Source of the DNA: Aldehydirespirator sp965116195
Lineage (GTDB): Bacteria; Actinomycetota; Acidimicrobiia; Acidimicrobiales; Aldehydirespiratoraceae
Length of the DNA stretch: 64,000 nucleotides
Assembly (NCBI GenBank): GCA_965116195.1
Contig: OZ220491.1
Location: 3,348,001-3,412,000 of the forward strand
Direction: 5' to 3'
In this document: positions 7,345 through 14,941 of the stretch, in pieces
How positions within the stretch are numbered: the stretch's first letter is position 1
Layout of the letters: each line of letters starts with the position of its first letter
Program-made: the position numbers and the translations under genes
The notes under the pieces: model-generated
Seen by the model: the letters and a program-made list of their open reading frames with translations, nothing else
What the model was told of the DNA's origin: nothing
Databases searched by the model: none

Positions 7345-8304
7345 ATGAGAAAGACTGCACATATGAGCGACGCACAAGCCTCAGAGTGGCAACAACGCAT
7401 CACCGGTGAGTGGTACGGCCTGCCGTCGGTTTTTGACGCTGACGGCAGCCACACCGGCTTCAACAAGGTCAGTCGGGCCAGCGTGTTCGCCGAAGGCAAG
7501 GTCACTTACTGGATGCAGTGCAATTTCATGAACAGCGGGCCGTTGCGCAACCGGTTCGAGATCCGTGACTTCGAGTTCGGGGTTGACGATCAGGGCAATG
7601 ACCGCATCTATCGGGGTCCCGACTTCTACGGAGCAGGCCATCCCTATGGATCATTGGTGGATTCACATTACTACGCACCAGGCTGGCGGGCAGACCTCAA
7701 CACAATGAACCAGATCCTGCCCGACGGGGTCACTCAGGTGTACTCATCTCTGCTGTATGAGGGGCCTACGATTTGCGCTGTATTCAACGGGGTGTACCTC
7801 AACGCTCACGACTACGACACCAACCCGGAGACCAAGACACATATCGACACGCATCTCGAAGCCGAACGAGAGTTGGGGCCGTGGCCCCATACCCTGCCCG
7901 ACCGCACCCGGGGCGAATGGTCAGGGGAATGCGAGGTGTACGGGGCTGATCAGCAGAAGCGAGGCAAGGTGAGCGTGCGCTTGCGTCACGATCCGATGGA
8001 CCTGGTGCGTGCCTCACACACGCTCGAAATCACAGGAACAATCAACCGGAGGCTCGCCTATGTGCGCACACGCTCGGGTGGCAATCGTTACACCTACGAC
8101 GGCCCGGACCTGTGGGGTAATGCCATTGCCTACGGACGAGCGCTCTACACCTCCCAACATCACGTGAGCGAGGCGTTCAAGATCAAAGGCCGAGAGTTCA
8201 TCCTCAACCGTGACTACACAATGGCCGTCGCTTGGAAGCTATACAGCGGCGACCGCATGACCCACATTGTATTCGGCCCCCTAAAATGGTCCCCCAACCA
8301 CTAA
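7345..8304 (+). CDS. Lipocalin-like two-domain protein (paralogue 1)
   Basis: Protein of 319 residues (a second ATG at 7363 is an equally possible start). Two beta-barrel-like halves each open with a G-x-W-x-G motif: ITGEWYGLPSVFDADGS near residue 19 and RGEWSGECEVYGAD near 188. A shared block YRGPDFYGAG (about 92) / YDGPDLWGNA (about 251) follows in each. This pattern recalls lipocalin-like families related to phycobilin lyases (CpcS, DUF3598-type). The same blocks recur in the genes at 10547 and 11711 (LGPDVVGTG, YEGPLNIGF). No signal peptide is seen. It directly follows the bilin-reductase-like gene, so binding or shuttling a tetrapyrrole is a reasonable guess. No enzyme activity is claimed. 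Confidence 0.6.
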   Translation: MRKTAHMSDAQASEWQQRITGEWYGLPSVFDADGSHTGFNKVSRASVFAEGKVTYWMQCNFMNSGPLRNRFEIRDFEFGVDDQGNDRIYRGPDFYGAGHPYGSLVDSHYYAPGWRADLNTMNQILPDGVTQVYSSLLYEGPTICAVFNGVYLNAHDYDTNPETKTHIDTHLEAERELGPWPHTLPDRTRGEWSGECEVYGADQQKRGKVSVRLRHDPMDLVRASHTLEITGTINRRLAYVRTRSGGNRYTYDGPDLWGNAIAYGRALYTSQHHVSEAFKIKGREFILNRDYTMAVAWKLYSGDRMTHIVFGPLKWSPNH

Positions 8305-8549
8305 CGCACGGCAATTCACTAACGCGCAACAATTGAACGCCAAGCTCACCATCAGCATTACGGATTGATGAACAAGCCTAGAGATGGTGATCATATACTT
8401 GACTGTGCAGTGCCACTGATCCACGCCCAAGTGCATCCGAAGGTTCCACCCGGCGCAGCTAACCGCAACAAGTCGGCGTCTAGGAGTTTCGGTTCAGTCA
8501 ATGGGTGTCGGCCAATAGGGACCGCTCCACAGATGCGGGTTCATCTTGG
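8305..8549. other. Intergenic region with duplicated stop-codon segment
   Basis: The end of the lipocalin-like gene (CACTAACGCACGGCAATT) is repeated immediately as CACTAACGCGCAACAATT, so the TAA stop region is present twice. The rest lies between convergent genes. No gene or clear terminator was recognised. Confidence 0.5.
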
Positions 8550-9161
8550 TCAGGGCAATATTCCAAATAGGATTAAAGGCACTGCAGGAACACCGCGCCC
8601 CTGTCTCAAAACATTGGCCAAGTCGCGCTCATAGTACGGTACGCCACTCGACATTTCCCTCTCCAGTTCTTTCATCGGAAGTCTCTCGATCCCGACGTCA
8701 ACTATGTCTGCGACGTACAAGCTCATGTGCTTCACAAACAAATCGTGTGCGACGAATGCATATTTACCGAACTGAACCTCGACTGCCACCCGATCCTTCA
8801 CGAAATCCGTCTGGTTATAAGACAGGATCGGCACGTGCCCAGCGGCTTCAATCGCCGTCTTCTGCTCGGCTTCCGGAAATCCGTAGATACGGCGCAACAG
8901 ATGTGCATCGTCTGTCACCCAGAACGTACTACGCCGCTCTCGCCAGCCAAGAACTTCAAGCCCCACTTTGAATGCGGTGTTCATGTCGGGTGGGGAATAC
9001 ACCATCTTACCCTGCTTGGTCTTTTCCTTCGAGATCTTGGTCCTGCAGGCGTGCGCGTTCACGTTCGCGATGACCTTCTCCACCTCTTGCAATAGTGTCG
9101 GCTTATGAACCAGCAGATATTCCTCGCCATTCAGGTGGGAGTATCTGGCTCCGATGCGCAT
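8550..9161 (-). CDS. BglII-like type II restriction endonuclease
   Basis: Protein of 203 residues. The catalytic motif D119-x8-E128-x-Q130, within TDFVKDRVAVEVQFGKYAF, has the same spacing as D84/E93/Q95 of BglII, and the following FGKY-F matches FSNYPF there. An N-terminal MNTAFKVGLEVLGW segment is shared with BamHI/BglII-type nucleases. The start overlaps the stop of the methyltransferase gene by one base (TGATG), so the two are coupled with the methyltransferase first. BglII cuts AGATCT. The specificity of this enzyme cannot be deduced from the sequence. Confidence 0.8.
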   Translation of the reverse strand: MRIGARYSHLNGEEYLLVHKPTLLQEVEKVIANVNAHACRTKISKEKTKQGKMVYSPPDMNTAFKVGLEVLGWRERRSTFWVTDDAHLLRRIYGFPEAEQKTAIEAAGHVPILSYNQTDFVKDRVAVEVQFGKYAFVAHDLFVKHMSLYVADIVDVGIERLPMKELEREMSSGVPYYERDLANVLRQGRGVPAVPLILFGILP

Positions 9162-10141
9162 CAGTGACCTCCACGAGGGAGAGTAGGATCGTAAATGGGC
9201 TTATCCATCGGGCGTGTGCGAAGTTGGCCCGCTTTGAGTGCCGTAACTCGCTCGCGCGCGATCAGAACGTAATCTTCCACGATGTCACAGCCATAGCCAG
9301 TTCGCCCATGTTTCAGCGCGGCGACCACCGCAGAACCTACACCCATGTAGGGGTCAAGTACTGCGTCGCCCTCATCTGTCATGGATAGGACCAGCCGTTC
9401 AACCAGTTCCACAGGGAACTGGCAAGGGTGGATCGTCTTTTCCGGGTGGTTATTCTTGACGTTGGGAAACGCCCAAACATCGCTGGGGTTCTTACCCTTC
9501 GGGTTACCTGACAACTTTCCGATGTTCGGCCCCTTGAAGTGCCTTTTCCCTGGGTATTTCGCTGGCACTCGAATGGGATCTAGATGCCAAGTATAACTGT
9601 TACCCTTCGTCCACCAGTTGATGGTTTCGTATCGCCCTGACAGCCGCTTGGCACAGTGCAGCCCATGACCAAAATGCCAAACAATCCGGTTGCGAAGCTT
9701 CAGCCCGTGCGCCCGAAAGATCGGGTAGAGCAAGGTATCGAGTGGTACGATTTCACCGTTTTCAACATAGTTTCCGACCTGCCAACAAATGGAGCCCCGT
9801 TCGTCCAAGAGTCGGACGCATTCCTCGATAACCCGCTCCTGCATCGCGAGATACATCTCTAGAGCAGATTTACGCTCGTATGACTTGCCGAGATTATAGG
9901 GCGGCGATGTAACGATCAACTTGAACACCGCGTCAGGCAACCGCTCCATAAATCGCATGTTGTCCTCGCACGCGAGGATCGCCACAGCAGGCTGCGGCCC
10001 GCCTCCCACTATGCTAAGTTGTGACAATAGATTCATTTGCTCACTATGTCCCACACCAGAGCCTCCGTTATATTTTGCGGCGATACGGTGTCCTGTGTCG
10101 GTGGTATCAGCCTTCTGGTCATCGGCAGTCGTTGACGCCAT
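9161..10141 (-). CDS. DNA methyltransferase of a type II restriction-modification system (beta class)
   Basis: Protein of 326 residues. The catalytic motif TSPPY (about residues 78-82, in LIVTSPPYNLGKSY) comes before the AdoMet-binding motif DPYMGVGSA (about 263-271). This order defines the beta class. TSPPY is common in N4-cytosine methyltransferases, including those paired with BamHI/BglII-type nucleases, so m4C is the best guess. The nuclease gene follows with a one-base overlap. The pair lies on the minus strand inside the tetrapyrrole-type cluster and is probably a mobile insertion. The first 45 residues look unstructured. Confidence 0.88.
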   Translation of the reverse strand: MASTTADDQKADTTDTGHRIAAKYNGGSGVGHSEQMNLLSQLSIVGGGPQPAVAILACEDNMRFMERLPDAVFKLIVTSPPYNLGKSYERKSALEMYLAMQERVIEECVRLLDERGSICWQVGNYVENGEIVPLDTLLYPIFRAHGLKLRNRIVWHFGHGLHCAKRLSGRYETINWWTKGNSYTWHLDPIRVPAKYPGKRHFKGPNIGKLSGNPKGKNPSDVWAFPNVKNNHPEKTIHPCQFPVELVERLVLSMTDEGDAVLDPYMGVGSAVVAALKHGRTGYGCDIVEDYVLIARERVTALKAGQLRTRPMDKPIYDPTLPRGGH

Positions 10142-10546
10142 TAGCGCTCCCTATCGGCATCGGCATTGCGAGGGGGTGTGACACGAGACCTCCACATCGC
10201 GCCTTCCACTTACCAAGTCTCGCGTGATCTGGACCCTCCGGTCCACACCAGCGCAGTGATCGCCAATATACAGAGCGCGAAAGAGAACCGGCGCACCATC
10301 ACAGCGAGGAACTTCTTGGGGCATGTTGACCAGGGCACCCCCACCGTGTCTCGCGCGAGAATCGTGCGACTCGGCTACGAGAATCATCCAGTTTCGGGCT
10401 TTGACGACCGCAGAGAACCCTGCCCAATCGGGCGTGAATTGAAGGAGCGCCACAGGTGATCGCAACGGATCGGCCAGAATAGGGGCGGTTGTCAGGGATG
10501 GCGAGTGCGTTGCGGTGGGGGGGTGTGATACACGGGGGTTGTCGGA
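10142..10546. other. Region upstream of the restriction-modification pair
   Basis: About 400 bases without a recognised gene. An unbroken minus-strand frame of 104 codons (10151-10465, beginning MRSPVALLQFTPDWAGF) ends ten bases before the methyltransferase start and has a protein-like composition. It matches no family I know and could be a small gene or a remnant. The methyltransferase promoter should lie here. No control-protein gene (C-box regulator) was found. Confidence 0.35.
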
Positions 10547-11434
10547 TCAGGTGATGGTTACTGACACGGAACGCTGACCGTTGACGACATTTTCGGCGAG
10601 CACAACGCTGGTTGCGCTCAACGGATCCTGTATTGCCCACCAGCGCTGGCGTTGCGACGGGGCGGGCCAGGCGACCGCCACCAACATCGGGCCGACCGTT
10701 CGGCGCAGCATGCTGCTGTTGCCCACCTCTGGCAGATACGGGTTGTGTTCGCTGAACTTGTCCGTGTCTGAGGACCAGGCACGATGGCTGTTGCCCACAT
10801 CTGGGAGCAGTCCGTTGTGGTCGGCGCGCCCGGTGGTGCCGACATCGATATGTGACTTGTGTTCGTTGTTGAGGTCGGGCGGTGGTGCTGACAGGTCCAG
10901 TTGCGGCTTGACCTGGGAGGACTCAGGTACGGCCACACCGATGATGTCCGCCACCGAGCGCCCCGCCAGCGAGAAGAACCCGCCGGTGAGTTGACGGTCA
11001 GCGGCCACCAGCACGCTGTAGGACTCGAACTCGTAGCCGAACCTCGGCCAGATACCCTGCGCGGTCATGGCACCCCGCTGCCATTCGGTGCCGGTACCCA
11101 CCACATCAGGGCCCAGATAACGCCGCCGCACACCGTCTACTTCAAGATCGAACACCCATTCTCCGGCAAAGGCAGCCATCGGGTGACCGGCGAGCGCCGC
11201 TGACGGCTCGCATCGCTGAGTCACCCGCAGACAACCCCGGGTGACCTGCTTCAACTCGCGACGCTGGGCGATCGTTCCCCGATACGTGCCATCAGGGTCA
11301 TAGACGTACTCAGTTACGAGCCAAGCACCACCAAAGCTGTCGCCACCGCTTGACCCACCAACTGCGCCTTGCACAACCTCACCGCGCACACTGACACCGC
11401 CGACCCTGTTGGTGCCGTCGCTCACGCAGGACAC
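10547..11434 (-). CDS. Lipocalin-like protein (paralogue 2)
   Basis: Protein of up to 295 residues from a GTG at 11434. The true start may be further in, because the first 30 residues are Gly/Val-rich. The domain opens with FGGAWLVTEYVYDPDGTYRG, parallel to the G-x-W...D-x-D-G opening of the protein at 7345. The block VDGVRRRYLGPDVVGTG matches DRIYRGPDFYGAG there. A low-complexity middle (about 180-240) contains the repeated phrase LPDVGNS / LPEVGNS. No signal peptide or catalytic motif is visible. It is the last of the minus-strand lipocalin-like genes before the restriction-modification insertion. A tetrapyrrole-binding role is inferred only from context. Confidence 0.5.
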   Translation of the reverse strand: MSCVSDGTNRVGGVSVRGEVVQGAVGGSSGGDSFGGAWLVTEYVYDPDGTYRGTIAQRRELKQVTRGCLRVTQRCEPSAALAGHPMAAFAGEWVFDLEVDGVRRRYLGPDVVGTGTEWQRGAMTAQGIWPRFGYEFESYSVLVAADRQLTGGFFSLAGRSVADIIGVAVPESSQVKPQLDLSAPPPDLNNEHKSHIDVGTTGRADHNGLLPDVGNSHRAWSSDTDKFSEHNPYLPEVGNSSMLRRTVGPMLVAVAWPAPSQRQRWWAIQDPLSATSVVLAENVVNGQRSVSVTIT

Positions 11435-11710
11435 CCACGTCCAAAACCCGCTGCGCGGTCAATCACGCCAGCGTTCATGGGATGCGCCGACCACGCCAGC
11501 ACTCCTACCAACAGCCGTGAGTTGCATCAGTCACGTCGGCACCGATGTTCATGCTGGCAGTCAACGTCCGCGTCGGTCAACGACTGCCCGGGCATGAATT
11601 GCATCAGTCACGTCGGTGCAGCTGTTCATGCTGGTACTACCCATATGCGGAACACCAGCATCCAAAACCCTCGCCGCCGTAACCCTCGCCGCCGTAACTG
11701 TCGCCACCGT
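11435..11710. repeat. Intergenic duplications between two lipocalin-like genes
   Basis: A block GCATCAGTCACGTCGG with TGTTCATGCTGG downstream occurs near 11524 and again near 11600. On the minus strand both read CCAGCATGAAC-, resembling the stop region of the upstream gene (CCAGCGTGAACGGTGGCG at 11711). Short CTCGCCGCCGTAAC direct repeats lie at 11671-11700. No gene is supported. Confidence 0.5.
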
Positions 11711-13105
11711 TCACGCTGGCTCGAAGGTGAGCGTGCCGTAGGTCGCGCCCAAGCGCTGTTCGCCCCGATACCAGATGTGCAGCACGGCCTTTGTGGTGCC
11801 GTCAAGTGACACCACTTCGCGACGCCACACCCGGACCCGCTCAGCCCGGTGGTGGAACTGTCCGCTCAAGGCTCGCCCGCCACAGATACCGGCACTACCC
11901 GCCACAGCATCCGCCGATGTCCAGACCTCCCGACCGTCTGATGACAACTCGAACGACACGTCCGCCGCGAACCCGAGACCGGCCAGTTCCACCTCCAGAT
12001 GGCCGATGTTGTGAGCGACCGTTTCGGCATGGTCAACAACCGGTATGCCCCGTGCAATCTCGGCTTCCATGCTCCTGTGAGCAACCGTTCCAGCATGGTC
12101 AGCAACTGGTATGCCCGGTGCAATCTCGGCTTCCATGCTCTTGTGAGCGACCGTTTCGGCATAGTCCAGAACACCGGACGGCTCAAGATGACGGTCCAGA
12201 TGTCGCAACTCTCCCACCCAACGTCCCGGCCGCAACAGCAAGAGTTCGCCTCGGCCGACGGCAGGATCATCCGCCACCACATCAGCAGGTGCCACCGGAT
12301 TTGGTTCGCCGCGGCCGACGGCAGGATCATCCGCCACCACATCAGCAGGTGCCACCGGATTTGGTTTGCCCGGTCCAGATGCAGGATCATCCGCCACCAC
12401 ATCAGCAGGTGCCATCGGCCTTGGTTTGCCCGGTCCAGATGCAGGATCATCCGCCACCACATCAGCAGGTGCCATCGGCCTTGGTTTGCCCGGTCCAGAT
12501 GCAGGATCATCCGCCACCACATCAGCAGGTGCCACCGGCTTTGGTTCGCCCCGACCAGATGCAGGATCATCACGCGAACCCACCTGAGCCTGCTCCACAG
12601 CAGGTGGCTGCGTCAAAGGTGGATCACAGTGACCAGAGTGGGCTTTGCCGTGCGCCGCGGCAGGTGGTTGCGCGGCTGACGACTCACCGACCTGGCGCTG
12701 GTACTCCCCGACGACCGTCCACCGGAGCCGCTCACCCCGACTGAGCAACGCCAACGACAACTGACGTGTACCGCCCGGCAGCACCATCAAAAAGAACCTC
12801 TGCGACAAACCCAGATCAGGCCAATAGTTGTGAGCCGCAATCAAACCTTCACCCAGCGCTTCGGCAAATCCGATGTTCAGCGGCCCCTCATAAGTCCGAA
12901 ACGAGCCCTGATCCGCGATGGTGTAGCTGCCAGAGAGCGAAAACGGCCCCTCAAAAGAAACCTCAACCGTGACCTGACCGGCACCATCGTCGGCTTGCAC
13001 CGAGCGGGCTTCACGCCCCAAGCCGGCGAAACGGCCGTCAGCGTCATATACCTCAGCAGCACCTTTCCACTGTCCAACCCCCTGCGAGAACATCCGCCCG
13101 TTCAC
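11711..13105 (-). CDS. Lipocalin-like protein with long repeat insertion (paralogue 3)
   Basis: Protein of 464 residues from a GTG at 13105 (an ATG at codon 5, 13093, is the alternative). The N-terminal barrel-like domain starts GVGQWKGAAEVYDADGRFAG and has YEGPLNIGF, matching the paralogues. The C-terminal domain ends with VVSLDGTTKAVLHIWYRGEQ, matching the last strands of the protein at 7345. Between them (about 165-370) is a low-complexity insert. It consists of five or six 20-residue units of the DDPASGPGKPRPMAPADVVA type (60-bp DNA repeat, about 12240-12560) and then two units containing SMEAEIA-GIPV-DHA. The insert is probably a flexible linker. The first codons resemble the 62-bp repeat lying just upstream. 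Confidence 0.5.
   Translation of the reverse strand: MNGRMFSQGVGQWKGAAEVYDADGRFAGLGREARSVQADDGAGQVTVEVSFEGPFSLSGSYTIADQGSFRTYEGPLNIGFAEALGEGLIAAHNYWPDLGLSQRFFLMVLPGGTRQLSLALLSRGERLRWTVVGEYQRQVGESSAAQPPAAAHGKAHSGHCDPPLTQPPAVEQAQVGSRDDPASGRGEPKPVAPADVVADDPASGPGKPRPMAPADVVADDPASGPGKPRPMAPADVVADDPASGPGKPNPVAPADVVADDPAVGRGEPNPVAPADVVADDPAVGRGELLLLRPGRWVGELRHLDRHLEPSGVLDYAETVAHKSMEAEIAPGIPVADHAGTVAHRSMEAEIARGIPVVDHAETVAHNIGHLEVELAGLGFAADVSFELSSDGREVWTSADAVAGSAGICGGRALSGQFHHRAERVRVWRREVVSLDGTTKAVLHIWYRGEQRLGATYGTLTFEPA
12240..12570 (-). repeat. 60-bp coding repeat inside the lipocalin-like gene
   Basis: About five and a half 60-bp units, each containing AGGATCATCCGCCACCACAT on the plus strand. The second to fourth copies are almost identical. 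They encode the DDPA-G-G-P-P-APADVVA linker units. Confidence 0.95.
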
Positions 13106-13145
13106 ACTCCGGTCAGACTTGATATTTGTTTGCCTACCCAGTCCA

Positions 13146-13369
13146 TTCCTACATCCGTCCGCTCATGCCCGGGTCAAACCAGGGTGACGGCAAGGGTCTT
13201 GCCATTCCTCCTACATCCGTCCGCTCATGCCCGGGTCAAACCAGGGTGACGGCAAGGGTCTTGCCATTCCTTTTGCATCCGTCCGCTCATGCCCGGGTCA
13301 AACCAGGGTGACGGCAAGGGTCTTGCCATTCCTTTTGCATCCGTCCGCTCATGCCCGGGTCAAACACCG
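13146..13369 (-). repeat. 62-bp tandem repeat upstream of the lipocalin-like gene, about 3.6 copies
   Basis: CATCCGTCCGCTCATGCCCG recurs at 13152, 13214, 13276 and 13338, a strict 62-bp period. On the minus strand each unit has an ATG (13352, 13290, 13228 and 13166). From 13352 and 13290 the frame reads 21 codons and ends in TGA overlapping the next ATG (ATGA). From 13228 and 13166 an early TAG stops it after five codons. The unit start (ATG AGC GGA CGG ATG) resembles the first codons of the lipocalin-like gene (GTG AAC GGG CGG ATG). The preceding segment (TGACCCGGGCA) resembles the last codons of the DUF3891 gene (CTGACCCGAGTGTGA). The array therefore appears to have grown from an old stop/start junction between the two genes. 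Confidence 0.95.
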
Positions 13370-13409
13370 GTAATGACCGCAAAAGCCCAGGAAACACACA
13401 TAGGTCCGC

Positions 13410-14228
13410 TCACACTCGGGTCAGATGCACCGTCTGTGACTGCACCGGGGTTGCGGCCAGCACAGCAGCAAGATCGGTGCCTGCCGGCTGGGGTGCCAAA
13501 TACCTGCCCTCCGTCGCCAACTCAAGCCTGTCCACAGCAAACGGGTACGGATCCAGCGTGTACACCCCGCCGGGATGCTCAACAACCGTGATAGTCACGT
13601 CGTCACCCACAGCTCGTGGCACATTGGCGAACTCTGAACGGCCACGGGATCCTTCAGGCGACAGGTGCATGTACAGCGAGAACGTGTCAAAGAACTGGAG
13701 TTGCTTGTATGCGTGGAACAGGTGCTCATCGGTCGCATAACCGGGATCCCTGACCGACAGTTGCTCCTTCAGGCGGCTCTGACGGTTCTCCTCAGCTTCC
13801 AACATGGCATCCACCTCGGGCCGCAACTCGTCACTGATGCTGTCAAGGAAGATCTTGTCACTGAGTCCGTAACGTCCGCAGTACAGACCGTAGGTGTGCA
13901 TTGACGAGATGATCCCGCTGAAAGGGTGGTGCGCCTCGTTGAACTCCGGCGACCCCGCTGAAGTGGTCACAATCTGGGGCAACGGCGTGGCAGTCAGGTT
14001 GAACGGGAGCCCTGTGTCCGGATCCCGGGGTGCCGAGGCATCAAGTTGTGCCCAACCGGCATCGTGGTGATCCACAACGAACTGCATGGGCTCCGCCGGC
14101 TCAAGCCCGTCAAAGTCGTCATTGCCAAAATTCGCGGCAAGCGACCCGGCAAAATCGGTGTGCTGGTGCATTGCGATCACGAAGTGAGGCGCATCAGCAA
14201 CCCCGTCGGCGACACTTTGAACGATCAT
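13410..14228 (-). CDS. DUF3891 family protein
   Basis: Protein of 272 residues. The family signature is visible as AMHQHTDFAGSLA (about 19-31) and VVDHHDAGWAQLD (about 51-63) followed by P-x-D-x-x-T-G-L-P-F-N-L. The His/Asp-rich segments suggest a metal-binding helical domain, perhaps HD-like. The function of the family is not known to me. Its ATG overlaps the stop of the lipocalin-like gene 14225-14680 by ATGA, so the two form an operon. Its position in the pigment-type cluster makes a catabolic or binding role possible. Confidence 0.7.
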   Translation of the reverse strand: MIVQSVADGVADAPHFVIAMHQHTDFAGSLAANFGNDDFDGLEPAEPMQFVVDHHDAGWAQLDASAPRDPDTGLPFNLTATPLPQIVTTSAGSPEFNEAHHPFSGIISSMHTYGLYCGRYGLSDKIFLDSISDELRPEVDAMLEAEENRQSRLKEQLSVRDPGYATDEHLFHAYKQLQFFDTFSLYMHLSPEGSRGRSEFANVPRAVGDDVTITVVEHPGGVYTLDPYPFAVDRLELATEGRYLAPQPAGTDLAAVLAATPVQSQTVHLTRV

Positions 14229-14680
14229 GGCCGCCGCACCCGGGCAAAGTCCTGTATCTGGAACAGGTTGGTCTTGCCGTCACGCACCTTGTGGGTGATG
14301 ATACGACGAGTATCGGGATCCAGGAAATAGTGATTGTTGTAGACGATGCTCTGGCTCACCCGACTGTCGATGGTGAAGACATAGTTGTAAGGTGTCAACT
14401 CAGCACCTTCCAGGTCAATCTGATCACTGTGAGCGAAGCATCGCTTACCTGCAACCTTGATCGGAGTGTCATAGACAGTCTCTCCCACGCCATAGAGATT
14501 CTCGAAATGCTCATGGAGGTGCCAGGTATGATCATCCAGCCAGTACACATCCATATGCACGGCACTGGACTCGAGAAACTCCCCCTCAGCGCTGAAACTC
14601 TTGCACAAGCCCTCCCAGCGTCCCATGAAACACTGGTAGGGCCGTGCTGATGGCGGGCCATAGTACTTTGCGGCATTCAC
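14225..14680 (-). CDS. Single-domain lipocalin-like protein (paralogue 4)
   Basis: The start was set at GTG 14680 (VNAAKYYGPP), which has an AGGA eight bases upstream. The open frame further upstream is made of a 39-bp repeat and the antisense of the hydrolase gene. The 151-residue product opens with FMGRWEGLCKSFSAEGEF, the same G-x-W-x-G...F-x-x-x-G pattern as its larger relatives. It continues with beta-rich segments (TWHLHEHFENLYG, YNYVFTIDSRVSQS, HYFLDPDTRRIITHKV). It resembles small lipocalin-type domains of the CpcS or DUF1579 kind. The gene is divergent from the chlorophyllase-like gene and coupled to the DUF3891 gene. Confidence 0.55.
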   Translation of the reverse strand: MNAAKYYGPPSARPYQCFMGRWEGLCKSFSAEGEFLESSAVHMDVYWLDDHTWHLHEHFENLYGVGETVYDTPIKVAGKRCFAHSDQIDLEGAELTPYNYVFTIDSRVSQSIVYNNHYFLDPDTRRIITHKVRDGKTNLFQIQDFARVRRP

Positions 14681-14745
14681 GCGCCAGATCCTATATCGTG
14701 CTCTGCCAATATGAAACTGCGTTCCTCTGAGCGGAACCGAGCGAA

Positions 14746-14862
14746 CCGGACGAACCGATGAACGGACCCGGGGACCCGAGCGAACCGGACGGACCGATGA
14801 ACGGACCCGGGGGACCGACCGGACCGGACGGACCGATGAACGGACCCGGGGGGCCGACCGGA
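14746..14862. repeat. 39-bp tandem repeat, three copies, in a divergent promoter region
   Basis: CCGGACG(G/A)ACCGATGAACGG recurs at 14746, 14785 and 14824. It lies between the start of the lipocalin-like gene (14680) and the start of the chlorophyllase-like gene (14942), so it could affect expression in both directions. Confidence 0.9.
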
Positions 14863-14941
14863 CCGGGCGAGGCCGAGCGAACCCAGTGGTCCTGAGCAGG
14901 TCAAGCGAGCCGAGCAGACCTGAGATGATCGGGGCCACCGC

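Noticed and set aside
11791..12744. Long plus-strand frames opposite the lipocalin-like gene
   Set aside because: Produced by the 60-bp repeat. The minus-strand product has recognisable domains shared with its paralogues.
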